A DNA stretch of 32,317 bases. It comes from DAIDJM01 sp964250215 (lineage in GTDB: Bacteria > Pseudomonadota > Alphaproteobacteria > Acetobacterales > Acetobacteraceae). This document shows, one piece after another, positions 16,520 through 24,590 of the stretch. The notes beneath the pieces are model-generated. The model had not been told where the DNA came from. It ran no database searches and was given only the letters and a program-made list of their open reading frames with translations. The position numbers and the translations under genes are program-made. Within the stretch, counting starts at the first letter, position 1. Each line of letters starts with the position of its first letter. The stretch is from NCBI GenBank assembly GCA_964250215.1, contig CAXUEX010000013.1, positions 1-32,317 on the forward strand, read 5' to 3'.

Positions 16520-16525
16520 GCGGGC

Positions 16526-17215
16526 TCAAACCCCCGGCTTGAGCACGTAGCCGCGGCCGCGCACGGTGTGCAGGAAGCGCGGCTCGCGCGGGTCTGCCTC
16601 GATCTTGCGGCGCAGGCGCGTGACCTGCACGTCGATGGCGCGTTCGCCGGTTTCGTCCATGCCGAGTGTGGCGGCGATTGCCTCGCGCGAGAACACGCCG
16701 CCGGGCTTGGCGGCGAGCGTGGCGAGCAGGGCCGCTTCGCCGCCCGTGAGATAGACTGGGCCGGCGGGCCCGATGAGTTCGGCGCGGGCGGTATCGAATT
16801 CGAGCGGGCCGAGTTTCAGATTGCCGGTCGGTTCGGGCAGCGGCGCGGTGCGGCGCAGCATGGCGCGCAGGCGCAGCACGAGCTCGCGCGGCTCGAACGG
16901 TTTGCCGAGATAGTCGTCGGCGCCGGATTCGAAGCCCTCGATACGGTCTTCCGGGGCGCCACGGGCGGTGAGCAGCAGGATGGGCAGGGCGGTTTCCTCT
17001 TCGCGCAGCGAGGCGGTGAGGGCGAGGCCGCTTTCGCCAGGCATCATCACATCGAGCACGAGCGCATCGGGCTGCAGGAAGCGGAGCTTGTCGCGCGCTT
17101 CGCCGGCATGGGCGGCGGTGCTGACGCGGAAGCCGTTCTCGGCCAGGTAGCGGCTGAGCAGGGCGCGCAGGCGCTGATCGTCGTCCACCACCAGGATGTG
17201 GGCTGCGTCGGTCAT
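16526..17215 (-). CDS. OmpR/PhoB-type response regulator
   Basis: A 229-residue regulator from the ATG at 17215 (GAAG about 7 bases upstream; a GTG at 17221 would add two residues). The receiver domain shows the acidic pair in VVDDDQ (11-13), the phospho-acceptor Asp 55 in LVLDVMMPG, the conserved Thr in LLTARG and Lys in GKPFEPREL. A winged-helix DNA-binding domain follows (LTGGEAALLATLAAKPGGVF and VTRLRRKIEADP, ending VRGRGYVLKPG), as in OmpR. It should be phosphorylated by the adjacent kinase. It starts 7 bases after the MarR gene stop, so MarR, regulator and kinase are probably co-transcribed. Confidence 0.95.
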   Translation of the reverse strand: MTDAAHILVVDDDQRLRALLSRYLAENGFRVSTAAHAGEARDKLRFLQPDALVLDVMMPGESGLALTASLREEETALPILLLTARGAPEDRIEGFESGADDYLGKPFEPRELVLRLRAMLRRTAPLPEPTGNLKLGPLEFDTARAELIGPAGPVYLTGGEAALLATLAAKPGGVFSREAIAATLGMDETGERAIDVQVTRLRRKIEADPREPRFLHTVRGRGYVLKPGV

Positions 17216-17222
17216 CGGCACT

Positions 17223-17735
17223 TCATATCATGCGCGGCGCGGAGTCTGCGGCTTCGCGCGCATCGAGCATATGGCGGGCTCCGGGGCCCATGATGCCGCG
17301 TAGCACCTTGCGGAAGCCCTCCACTTCCGGGCCGCCGGCGGCCCGGAAGGCCGCGAGCAGGCGCTCGCGCTGGCGGTCGAACAGCGTGCGTTCCAGCGCC
17401 GCGCCGGCTTCGGTGAGGCGGAGCAGGCGCTGCCGGCGGTCGCTGCGGCCGGCTTCCTGGGTGACGAGGCCCTGGGCGAGAAGGGCGGTGAGCACGCGGG
17501 CGAGGCTCTGCTTGGTGACGCCAAGAATGGCGAGCAGGTCGGAGACGGTGAGGCCGGGGTTGCGGCCAATGAAGTGCAAGGCGCGGTGGTGGGCGCGGCC
17601 GAGCCCGGCCTGCGCGAGCACGGGATTGGTGCAGGCGGCGAGGTCGCGGGCGGCGAAGAAGAGCATGTCCTGGGCGAGGCGGAGCTGGGTTTCGCGCAGG
17701 AACAGGAGGCTGGCCTGGGATTTCGCGTCGGGCAT
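17223..17735 (-). CDS. MarR-family transcriptional regulator
   Basis: A 170-residue MarR-type regulator. The winged helix-turn-helix core is visible in LTVSDLLAILGVTKQSLARV (recognition helix), then the wing QEAGRSDRRQRLLRLTEAG, with dimerising helices at both ends. The DRR motif in the wing is the family hallmark. The ATG at 17735 (MPDAKSQASLLF) is chosen because upstream frame extensions overlap ilvE in antisense and have no family character; no strong ribosome binding site precedes it. It is divergent from ilvE across 96 bases and is the first gene of a MarR-regulator-kinase chain with a 7-base gap. Its ligand is unknown. Confidence 0.9.
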   Translation of the reverse strand: MPDAKSQASLLFLRETQLRLAQDMLFFAARDLAACTNPVLAQAGLGRAHHRALHFIGRNPGLTVSDLLAILGVTKQSLARVLTALLAQGLVTQEAGRSDRRQRLLRLTEAGAALERTLFDRQRERLLAAFRAAGGPEVEGFRKVLRGIMGPGARHMLDAREAADSAPRMI

Positions 17736-17831
17736 GACAGTCGTGACCGGGTAGGGCAAGGTTTCTGCCTTATCTTTCGCGCTCCGATGCGGTTCATTCA
17801 AGCACGCAATTTTCTTTCGCGAGCTCTGGCC

Positions 17832-18728
17832 ATGCGCACCCCCTTCGACGACCGCGACGGCACGATCTGGTATGATGGACGGCTCGTGCCGTGGCGGGAC
17901 GCAAAACTGCATGTGCTGACGCACGGGCTGCATTATGGCAGCGGCGTGTTCGAGGGCGAACGGGCCTATTCCGGGCACATCTTCCGGCTGCGCGAGCATA
18001 CCGAGCGGCTGATCCGGTCCGGGCGCATCCTGGGGTTCGAAATTCCGTGGAGCGCCGACGAGATCGATGCGGCGTGCGAACAGACGCTGGCGGCGAGCGG
18101 GCTGCGCGACGCGTATCTGCGGCCGCTGGCCTGGCGCGGCAGCGAGATGCTGGCGGTGTCGGCGCAGCACACGAAGATCCATCTGGCGATCGCGGCCTGG
18201 GAGTGGCCGGCGTATTTCGAGAACCGGATGGCGGGAATCGCCCTGGGCTGGGCGGAATGGCGGCGGCCGGATCCGGCCTCGGCGCCGACGGCTTCGAAGG
18301 CCACCGGCAATTACATGATCGGAACGCTGAGCAAGCACAAGGCGGAGGCGGCCGGTTTTGCAGATGCGATGATGCTGAGCTGGCGCGGCGATCTTTCAGA
18401 GGCGACCGGGGCCAACGTGTTCCTGGCGATCGACGGCGCGCTGCATACGCCAACGCCGGATTGTTTCCTGGATGGGATCACGCGGCGCACGGTGATGGCG
18501 CTGGCGCGGCGGCGCCAGATCCCGGTGGTGGAGCGGACGATCAAGCCGGAGGAGCTCGCGCGGGCGCAGGAAGTGTTCCTTACCGGCTCGGCGGCGGAGG
18601 TGACGCCGGTGCGGCGGATCGCGGAGCTGGAATTCACGCCCGGGCGGATGACGGAGACGCTGCTGCACGATTACGAGGCGCTGGTGCGGCTGCCACCGGC
18701 GGAGGTTGAGGCGCGCATCGCCGGGTGA
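17832..18728 (+). CDS. ilvE: Branched-chain amino-acid aminotransferase
   Basis: A 298-residue class IV PLP aminotransferase that transaminates the 2-oxo acids of valine, leucine and isoleucine. Conserved segments: HGLHYGSGVFEGERAY (residues about 36-51), the PLP lysine at residue 156 in SKATGNYMIG, SEATGANVF and TGSAAEVTPVRRI. The ATG at 17832 (MRTPFDDRDGTIWYDGRLVP) gives the normal N-terminus; an in-frame ATG at 17787 would add 15 residues. D-amino-acid transaminase and aminodeoxychorismate lyase share this fold, but the EVTPVRRI and YGSGVFEG segments favour IlvE. The unknown gene downstream begins 6 bases after the stop, suggesting an operon. Confidence 0.93.
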   Translation: MRTPFDDRDGTIWYDGRLVPWRDAKLHVLTHGLHYGSGVFEGERAYSGHIFRLREHTERLIRSGRILGFEIPWSADEIDAACEQTLAASGLRDAYLRPLAWRGSEMLAVSAQHTKIHLAIAAWEWPAYFENRMAGIALGWAEWRRPDPASAPTASKATGNYMIGTLSKHKAEAAGFADAMMLSWRGDLSEATGANVFLAIDGALHTPTPDCFLDGITRRTVMALARRRQIPVVERTIKPEELARAQEVFLTGSAAEVTPVRRIAELEFTPGRMTETLLHDYEALVRLPPAEVEARIAG

Positions 18729-18734
18729 AGCGCC

Positions 18735-19439
18735 GTGCGGGTGGCACTGGGGCTGTTCCTGGGCCTTGCGGTGCTGGCCGGGTTGGTGGCGCTGGTGCCG
18801 GGGGCGGCGCAGATGCTGGCCGGCGAACATCTGGCGGGCGATCGGCCGAATTACGTTCGCAATGCGCTGGAGCTGGCAAGTTTTGCCTCCGGCGGCGCGG
18901 TGGTGGCAACGGCGTTGGTAGCGCTGGGGTTTGCGCGCGGGCAGGTGAGGGAGGCGGCGCGGCAGAACGCCATTGCGGCCGCGGCGAGCGGCGAGACGGC
19001 CCGCGCCGCGAAAGCCGAGGTTTATGCGCGGCTGTTCAATCAGTTGATGTCGGCGGATGTCGCGGCGGGACTGGATGTGTGCCGCGATCTTGGCGTGGAG
19101 TGGCAGGCGCGCAGCGATCGTTCCATCAGCCTGGGTGCGTTCGTCTGCTGGCGCATGGACGAGGCGGATGCGGGGGAGGCGTTGCCGGCCGACGATCGCC
19201 AGGCCGTGCTGCGCCTGCTTTCAGTGGTGGAAAATCTCGGGCTGCTGGTGCGGCTGGAACTGGTGGAACTCGACGAGGTTTTTTTCACCTTCGAGGGGGC
19301 ATTGCGCACGATCGATGCGGTGTTCGGCGACTACATGCGACGCAACCAGGCGCTTTCGGGCGGCCGCGAATCGGAGCACGCGCTATGGCTTCTCGCGCGG
19401 ATCGCCAACCATGCGCCGACGCAAGCCCTGCTGCCGTAA
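18735..19439 (+). CDS. Hypothetical two-helix membrane protein
   Basis: A 234-residue protein that I do not recognise, starting at a GTG 6 bases after ilvE. There are two hydrophobic helices (about 3-25 and 46-67, joined by a short polar loop with GEHLAGDRPNYVRNAL), then an Ala-rich charged helix (VREAARQNAIAAAASGETAR) likely to be a coiled coil, then a soluble helical domain with AEVYARLFNQLMSADV, LGAFVCWRMDEADAG and LLSVVENLGLLVRLELVEL. The arrangement resembles small membrane proteins with a cytosolic helical domain (DUF4760-like in general plan only). Base composition matches the neighbours, so it looks native. Co-transcription with ilvE is likely from the spacing, but no functional link is visible. 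Confidence 0.75.
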   Translation: MRVALGLFLGLAVLAGLVALVPGAAQMLAGEHLAGDRPNYVRNALELASFASGGAVVATALVALGFARGQVREAARQNAIAAAASGETARAAKAEVYARLFNQLMSADVAAGLDVCRDLGVEWQARSDRSISLGAFVCWRMDEADAGEALPADDRQAVLRLLSVVENLGLLVRLELVELDEVFFTFEGALRTIDAVFGDYMRRNQALSGGRESEHALWLLARIANHAPTQALLP

Positions 19440-19559
19440 GCTTACTTGCCGGCGGGAGGGTTGGGCTGCGGCTGTCCGGGCATGCCGGGAATTCGGGCGA
19501 TCGGAGTGTAGCATTTCATGGAAGGATAATGGCGGGCGAAAGGAGTCGTTTCAAGCGGA

Positions 19560-20132
19560 TCAGGCGTGCCCCGCGCTGCCGGAGAGCAGCAGGGGATCCA
19601 CTTTCAGCACGGCCATGGCCCGGCGCCATTTCGTATCGTGTTCGCGGCCGAACAGCAGATCAAGGCTCGATGGCGCGGTGAGCCAGGCATTTTCTTGCAG
19701 TTCCTGGTCGAGCTGGCCCGGACCCCAGCCGGCGTAGCCGAGTGCCAGCAGCCCGCGTTCCGGGCCGCCGCCGTCGGCGATCACTTTGAGCACATCGAGG
19801 CTGGCGGTAAGGGCGACGGCATCCTGCACCAGCAGGCTGCCATCGCCAGTCCAGTCCGCCGTGTGCAGCACGAAGCCGCGGGCCGCATCCACCGGGCCGC
19901 CGCGGCACAGGTCGATGCGACGGGCGGGTGGCACGGGGGTTACTTCCAGCTGCGCGAGCAGATCCTCGAAGCTGGGCGCGGCGAGCGGGCGGTTGATCAC
20001 GATGCCCATGGCGCCATCGGCGGTGTGGGCGCAGACGTAGATCACCGACTGTGCGAAATGCGGCGTGTTCATGGCCGGCATCGCAATCAGCAATTGGCCG
20101 GTAAGCCGGCCGGCTTCGGATTCCTGATTCAT
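19560..20132 (-). CDS. YqgE/AlgH family protein (UPF0301)
   Basis: A 190-residue protein with the family's conserved start GQLLIAMPAM, then VIYVCAHTADGAMGIVINRP, GYAGWGPGQLDQELQENAW and an ending ...DPLLLSGSAGHA like the E. coli YqgE tail. The family folds as a compact alpha/beta protein; its molecular role is unclear, though AlgH was linked to alginate regulation in Pseudomonas. The ATG at 20132 is chosen for length and family fit; ATGs at 20150 and 20186 are alternatives. It is divergent from the peroxiredoxin gene across 129 bases and convergent with the unknown gene on its left. The 120 bases between 19440 and 19559 contain no clear terminator. Confidence 0.93.
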   Translation of the reverse strand: MNQESEAGRLTGQLLIAMPAMNTPHFAQSVIYVCAHTADGAMGIVINRPLAAPSFEDLLAQLEVTPVPPARRIDLCRGGPVDAARGFVLHTADWTGDGSLLVQDAVALTASLDVLKVIADGGGPERGLLALGYAGWGPGQLDQELQENAWLTAPSSLDLLFGREHDTKWRRAMAVLKVDPLLLSGSAGHA

Positions 20133-20261
20133 GGAACGGTCTTGCCTCATCGCTTTGCAGTTTGGCGCCGCCGCGCCGGGGCGCAAGTCGGGCGGCGGCG
20201 GCGAAAGGTGACAGCTTGTAGCGGTTTGGTTACTGCTTCGCGGCTTTCACCGGAGTGCGAG

Positions 20262-20747
20262 ATGATCAAGCCGGGCGACACGCTGCCCTCCATGAAGCTG
20301 ATGCGGGCCACCGAAGAGGGGCCGCGCGAGGTTTCGACCGACGACATTTTCGGCGGCAAGCGGGCGGTGCTGTTCGCGACGCCGGGGGCGTTCACGCCGA
20401 CATGCTCGGCCAAGCACCTGCCAGGCTTCGTGGAACACGCGGCCGAGTTGCGGGCGAAGGGCGTGCAGGCGATCGTGTGCCTGGCGGTGAACGACGTGTT
20501 CGTCATGGGCGCGTGGGCGAAAGCGAGCGGCGTGCCGGACCACGATATTATCATGCTGGCGGACGGATCGGGGCTGTTCACCAAGGCGCTGGGGCTGGAG
20601 CTCGACCTGACGATGCGTGGCCTGGGCATACGCAGCCAGCGGTTCGCGCTGGTGGCGGAAGACCGGCGGGTGACGCGCCTGGCGGTGGAAAAGCCGGGCG
20701 ATTTCGACGTGAGCCGGGCCGAGGCGGTGCTGGCGGCGCTTGGCTGA
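20262..20747 (+). CDS. Peroxiredoxin, Prx5/AhpE-like (thiol-specific, atypical)
   Basis: A 161-residue peroxiredoxin of the Prx5 type. The active-site motif PGAFTPTCSAKHLPGF holds the peroxidatic Cys 48 with the catalytic Thr; a second cysteine lies at residue 73 (AIVCLAVND), a position conserved in many bacterial Prx5 proteins. NDVFVMGAWAK and the C-terminal dimer region FALVAEDRRVTRLAVE complete the fold. These enzymes reduce H2O2 and alkyl hydroperoxides, usually with glutaredoxin or thioredoxin as the electron donor. The ATG at 20262 follows GGAG. The next gene starts within its last codons. Confidence 0.94.
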   Translation: MIKPGDTLPSMKLMRATEEGPREVSTDDIFGGKRAVLFATPGAFTPTCSAKHLPGFVEHAAELRAKGVQAIVCLAVNDVFVMGAWAKASGVPDHDIIMLADGSGLFTKALGLELDLTMRGLGIRSQRFALVAEDRRVTRLAVEKPGDFDVSRAEAVLAALG

Positions 20748-21876
20748 CGACGAGCGCGCGGTCGCGGCGGCTTCTGGCGTCGTAGCCGAAATCACGATCG
20801 TCATTCCCTGTTACAACGAACGCCGGAACGTGGCGCCGATGGTGGCGCGGCTGCGGGCGGCGCTGGCGGGCATCGCCTGGGAAGCGGTGTTCGTCGATGA
20901 CGACAGCCCGGACGGCACCGCCGTCGCAGTGCGCGAGATCGCGGCGGCCGACCCGCGCGTGCGGTGCCTGCGGCGAATCGGGCGGCGCGGGCTGGCTTCG
21001 GCGGTGATCGAAGGGGTGCTTTCGAGCTCGGCGCCGTTCGCGGCGGTGATCGACGGCGATTTGCAGCATGACGAGACGCGGCTGCCGGCGATGCTGGCGC
21101 CGCTGCGCGCGGACAGCGCGGATCTGGTGGTGGCCAGCCGGTTTGCGGCGGGGGGCGATGCGGCCGGACTTGCCTCACGCTCGCGGCATCTGCTTTCGGC
21201 GGTGGCGACCCGTGCGGCGCAGACCGTGCTGGGCACGCGGCTGAGCGATCCGATGAGCGGGTATTTTGTGGTGCGGCGGGACCTGTTCGAGCAGGTGGCG
21301 CCGCGCCTGACCGGGCAGGGGTTCAAGATCTTGCTGGATGTGCTGCTCTCGGGGCCGGGGCGGCTGCGCGTGGTGGAGGTGGGCGCGGCGTTCCGCGCGC
21401 GGCAGGCGGGCGAAAGCAAGCTTTCGGTTCTGGTGATGCTGCAATTCGCGGCGCTGCTGGTGGACAAGGCGCTGGGTGGCCGCGTGCCGCTGCGGTTTCT
21501 GGCCTTCGCCCTGGTAGGCCTGTCGGGCGTGCTTGTGCATCTGGCGGTGCTGACGGCGGCGAGCCGCGCGGGCGCCGGGTTCGGCACGGCGCAGACGGCG
21601 GCAACGCTGGTGGCGATGGCGGCGAATTTCGAGCTGAACAACCGGATCACGTATCGCGATCAGCGTTTGCGCGGCGGCCGGGTGTGGCGCGGGCGGCTGC
21701 TGTTCTTCGCGGTGTGCGGCGCCGGCGCGGTGGCGAATATCGGCATCGCCAGGGCATTGTATTACGGTGGCGATACGGGATGGACGCCCGCGGGGGCGAT
21801 CGGCGCGGTGATCGGTGGCGTGTGGAATTACGCGATGTCATCCACCGTCGTGTGGGGGCGGCCGAGGCGGCTTTGA
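20740..21876 (+). CDS. GT2 polyprenol-phosphate glycosyltransferase with GtrA-like membrane domain
   Basis: A 378-residue two-domain protein. Residues about 17-240 are a GT2 (DPM1-like) catalytic domain: ITIVIPCYNERRNV, FVDDDSPDGT and the metal-binding VIDGDLQHDE, plus DPMSGYFVVRR. Residues about 245-375 are a four-helix GtrA-like domain (LRFLAFALVGLSGVLVHL, ANFELNNRITYRD, WNYAMSSTVVW). The enzyme should load a sugar onto undecaprenyl or similar phosphate at the inner face; the GtrA part may flip or anchor it. The start is a TTG at 20740 inside the last codons of the peroxiredoxin gene; no ATG or GTG exists in frame before the catalytic domain. The exact sugar cannot be predicted. Confidence 0.92.
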   Translation: MADDERAVAAASGVVAEITIVIPCYNERRNVAPMVARLRAALAGIAWEAVFVDDDSPDGTAVAVREIAAADPRVRCLRRIGRRGLASAVIEGVLSSSAPFAAVIDGDLQHDETRLPAMLAPLRADSADLVVASRFAAGGDAAGLASRSRHLLSAVATRAAQTVLGTRLSDPMSGYFVVRRDLFEQVAPRLTGQGFKILLDVLLSGPGRLRVVEVGAAFRARQAGESKLSVLVMLQFAALLVDKALGGRVPLRFLAFALVGLSGVLVHLAVLTAASRAGAGFGTAQTAATLVAMAANFELNNRITYRDQRLRGGRVWRGRLLFFAVCGAGAVANIGIARALYYGGDTGWTPAGAIGAVIGGVWNYAMSSTVVWGRPRRL

Positions 21877-21924
21877 AGGCCGAGACTTCCGGCGGCTGCC
21901 TGGCGGGCGTATGACGATAGCACC

Positions 21925-22482
21925 ATGGCAACGAACACGGATACCGCCCCGCCAGCGCCGGCCGATCTGCGCGGCCGGCTGCGTTTATGGCTGCTGCACG
22001 ATCTGCCGTTCATCGTGCTGCTGCTGGCGAGCCTGCTGGGCGTGGCATGGACCAATCTTTCGGGCCGCCCTGCGGCGGGCTACTGGGTTTTCATGACACC
22101 AGTGGCGGCGGGAATCTGCATTTTTGCCGGCTGGCGGAAGTGCCACAGCCGTGAGGCGCGCATCGAGCTGGCGGTGACGCAGGGGCTGCAATGGCTCGCC
22201 TTCCTGGTCGCGATGTATCTGATCGTGAAGAGCGACGTGCACGATGTGCTGAACGACGATTCGATCGGGTTGACGCTGCTGACAATGGTGGCGCTCGCGG
22301 TGTTCGTATCGGGGCTGCACGTGCGGGCGTGGCGGCTGTGCGTGATCGGCGCGTTTCTGGCGGCGACGGTGCCGGTGGTGGCTTGGATCGAGGAAGCGGC
22401 GCTGTTTCTGCTGGTTGGGGCGGCGGGGTTGATTGCGCTTAGCTTTCTTACCTGGTGGGTGCGGCATCGGGAGAAAGTATAA
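21925..22482 (+). CDS. Hypothetical polytopic membrane protein
   Basis: A 185-residue protein with a polar Pro/Ala-rich N-terminus (1-20) and about five hydrophobic helices (near residues 26-43, 53-68, 87-101, 113-129 and 134-148, with a further strongly hydrophobic stretch at 155-178), ending in a basic tail RHREKV. The motif GRPAAGYWVFMTPVAAGICIF (in two pieces, GYWVFMTPV and GICIFAGW) and WRKCHSREARIELA are noticeable, but I recognise no family. It follows the glycosyltransferase by 48 bases on the same strand; a bidirectional hairpin lies just after its stop. Confidence 0.72.
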   Translation: MATNTDTAPPAPADLRGRLRLWLLHDLPFIVLLLASLLGVAWTNLSGRPAAGYWVFMTPVAAGICIFAGWRKCHSREARIELAVTQGLQWLAFLVAMYLIVKSDVHDVLNDDSIGLTLLTMVALAVFVSGLHVRAWRLCVIGAFLAATVPVVAWIEEAALFLLVGAAGLIALSFLTWWVRHREKV

Positions 22483-22487
22483 GGAAG

Positions 22488-22512
22488 GCCTTCTTTCTTG
22501 AAAGAAAGAGGC
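22488..22512. terminator. Bidirectional hairpin between convergent genes
   Basis: TCTTTCTT (22492-22499) and AAGAAAGA (22502-22509) form an 8-bp stem around GA, extended by GCC/GGC past one bulged T. It lies just after the plus-strand membrane protein stop (22482) and downstream of the minus-strand cox11 fusion (stop at 22548). The minus-strand side is followed by a pyrimidine-rich stretch. An AT-rich segment (22513-22550) follows on the plus strand. A related, shorter element lies at 30844-30861. Confidence 0.5.
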
Positions 22513-22547
22513 AAAGAACTTTCATTCATTATGATACAATAACATTT

Positions 22548-23402
22548 CTAGGTGGCGGGCTTGGCCATCAAATAGGCCGTGATGTCCCGGCGGCTGGCTG
22601 GATCGGCGACGTGCACCGGCATGGCAGCACCCGGCACCATCGCTTGCGGATCGGCGAGCCACGCCTCAAGTCTGGGCGCCGTCCAGGTGAAGCCGGCTTT
22701 GCGCAAGGCCGCGGAATAATCGTAGTTCGCGACGGTGCCGGCGCGGCGGCCGGCGAGATTGCCGAGCGCGGGGCCCGTGCGGTTGCGATCCAGCGCATGG
22801 CAGCCGGTGCATTGCTGCGCGAACAGCCGGGCGCCGGCTTGCGCGTCGGGGGTTGCGAAACGCGCCAGATCGAGCGGTTTCTCGCTGCGAGCCGAACGGA
22901 ACAACGTGTAGGCCAGCGTGATTTCGTGCACGTCGGCCGTGTCGGCGTCGGTCGTGATCTTGGGATCGACGAAGAACTCGACAGGCATTTCGACGCGGCG
23001 GTGCGGGGCGAGGTGCTCTTCGTTGAAGCAGAAGCACTGAATCTTCTTGAAGTAGATGCCGGCCTTCTCGGGCGTGACATTGAAGGTGGCATGGCCGGTG
23101 AGCGGCTGGTCGGATAGGTTTTCGGCGGCGAAGAAGACAAGCGCTTCCTGGCCCGGGTGCAGGCGGATCTCGCGCTGTACGGGCTGGAAGGACCAGGGCA
23201 GGCCGGGCGCGGTGCTGGTATCGAAGCGGACCGTGATCCAGTTTCTCGTCGGCGAGGCATCGTCGGCGGCGACACGGCGGGTGGTGCCGTTGGCGCCGGT
23301 GACCTGGCAGAACAGGCGATAGAGCGTGACGGAGTAGCTGGTAAGCCCGGTCATGACCGCGAGGATCAGGAGCAGAGCGGCGAGCGTGCGGTAGCGGGCC
23401 AT
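22548..23402 (-). CDS. ctaG: Cox11/CtaG cytochrome oxidase assembly protein fused to a cytochrome c domain
   Basis: A 284-residue protein with two parts. Residues 1-175 are Cox11 (CtaG), the copper chaperone that builds the CuB site of cytochrome oxidase: one N-terminal transmembrane helix (7-29), the conserved YRLFCQVTG (Cys 32), and the copper-binding FKKIQCFCFNEEHL (Cys 123 and 125). Residues about 185-284 are a class I cytochrome c: ARLFAQQCTGCHALDRNRTG (heme Cys 198, Cys 201, His 202) and VPGAAMPV with Met 261 as likely axial ligand, ending ITAYLMAKP. Ordinary Cox11 is ~190-200 residues with no heme domain. The frame is continuous with no start between the domains. Both parts face the periplasm, so the fusion is topologically sound. 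It lies 57 bases downstream of leuB, probably at the end of that operon. Confidence 0.92.
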   Translation of the reverse strand: MARYRTLAALLLILAVMTGLTSYSVTLYRLFCQVTGANGTTRRVAADDASPTRNWITVRFDTSTAPGLPWSFQPVQREIRLHPGQEALVFFAAENLSDQPLTGHATFNVTPEKAGIYFKKIQCFCFNEEHLAPHRRVEMPVEFFVDPKITTDADTADVHEITLAYTLFRSARSEKPLDLARFATPDAQAGARLFAQQCTGCHALDRNRTGPALGNLAGRRAGTVANYDYSAALRKAGFTWTAPRLEAWLADPQAMVPGAAMPVHVADPASRRDITAYLMAKPAT

Positions 23403-23459
23403 GGCGGCTGAATTAGGCCGATCGGGGCTGGGGGCAAGCGCGCATGGCCGATGCGAGAA

Positions 23460-24572
23460 TCAGACCGGCTGCAGCTCCAGCTTGTCCAGTTCGCCCAGCA
23501 CCGCTTCGCCCATCACCGCCGTGCCTACCCGTGCGGTGCCCGGCGCCATGATGTCGGCCGTGCGCAGACCCTTCGCCAGCACGCCGGCCACCGCCCGCTC
23601 GATCAGCCCTGCCTCGGTCTCCAGATTGAACGAAAGGCGCAAAAGCATCGCCAGGCTCAGGATTTCCCCCAGCGGGTTGGCGGTCCCCTTGCCGGCGATA
23701 TCCGGCGCGCTACCGTGGATCGGCTCATACAACGCATGGCGCCGCCCGTCCGGCTGCACCTCGCCCAGCGTCGCCGAAGGCAGTAAACCCACGCTGCCAG
23801 TCAGCGCGCCCGCCAGATCGGAAAGCAGGTCGCCGAACAGATTGCCAGTCACGATAACGTCGAACTGCCGCGGCTCGCGCACCATCTGCATCGCACAATT
23901 ATCCGCCAGCATGTGCGCAAGCGCAACATCCGGATAATCCGCATCGCGCAGCGCGGCGACGGTATCGCGCCACAACAGGCCGCTTTCCATCACGTTCGAT
24001 TTTTCCACGCTCGTCACATGCCCGCGTCGCGTCCGCGCCAGATCGAATGCCACGCGGCCCACCCGCTCGATTTCGCCGGTGGTGTAAACCTCCGTGTTCA
24101 CGCCCCGCCTCTGGCCATCCGCCAGCGTCTCGATGCCGCGCGGCGTGCCGAAATAGATCCCGCCCGTGCTCTCGCGCACGATCATCATGTCCATGTCGCG
24201 CGCCAGCTCGGCCCGCAGCGGCGTGGCGGCCAGCAAAGCGCCATGCACCATCGCGGGCCGCAGATTGGCGAACAATCCTAAAATCCGCCGCAGTTCCAGG
24301 ATCGCAACTTCCGGCCGGCGGTCGAAGCCCAGCCCCTGCCATTTTGGGCCGCCCACCGCGCCGAACAGCACCGCATCGGCCGCTTTCGCAAGCTCGATGG
24401 TGCTTTCGGCCAATGGCGTGCCGCGCGCATCGATCGCGGCGCCGCCCACGAGGTCTTCCTCCATCTCGAACGCCACGCCGCGCCGCCGCGCCAGCCAGTC
24501 GAGCACACGCTTGGCCTCGCGCATCACCTCGGGGCCCACGCCGTCCCCAGGCAAAATCAGTAGTTTTCTCAA
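23460..24572 (-). CDS. leuB: 3-isopropylmalate dehydrogenase
   Basis: A 370-residue LeuB, which oxidises and decarboxylates 3-isopropylmalate with NAD in leucine synthesis. Start LLILPGDGVGPEVMREA; substrate-binding arginines in LRRILGLFANLRP and VRESTGGIYFGTPRG; metal-binding aspartates in NLFGDLLSDLAGAL; NAD-binding YEPIHGSAPDIAGKGTANP. The start is a TTG at 24572 preceded by a GAGGGGGG-type site; no ATG exists that keeps the GDGVGPE motif. It follows leuD by 18 bases. Length fits the family. Confidence 0.97.
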   Translation of the reverse strand: MRKLLILPGDGVGPEVMREAKRVLDWLARRRGVAFEMEEDLVGGAAIDARGTPLAESTIELAKAADAVLFGAVGGPKWQGLGFDRRPEVAILELRRILGLFANLRPAMVHGALLAATPLRAELARDMDMMIVRESTGGIYFGTPRGIETLADGQRRGVNTEVYTTGEIERVGRVAFDLARTRRGHVTSVEKSNVMESGLLWRDTVAALRDADYPDVALAHMLADNCAMQMVREPRQFDVIVTGNLFGDLLSDLAGALTGSVGLLPSATLGEVQPDGRRHALYEPIHGSAPDIAGKGTANPLGEILSLAMLLRLSFNLETEAGLIERAVAGVLAKGLRTADIMAPGTARVGTAVMGEAVLGELDKLELQPV

Positions 24573-24590
24573 ACCCGCCCCCCTCGCCGC

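Noticed and set aside
17736..17831. Possible MarR operator AAGG-N6-CCTT between marR and ilvE
   Set aside because: Arms are only 4 bp and no convincing promoter boxes frame it; chance occurrence is likely.
19442..19519. 25-codon minus-strand ORF (MKCYTPIARIPGMP...PPAGK) between the gene after ilvE and yqgE
   Set aside because: Its proline-rich end looks protein-like, but there is no ribosome-binding site before the ATG and no known small protein matches; too short to support without comparison.
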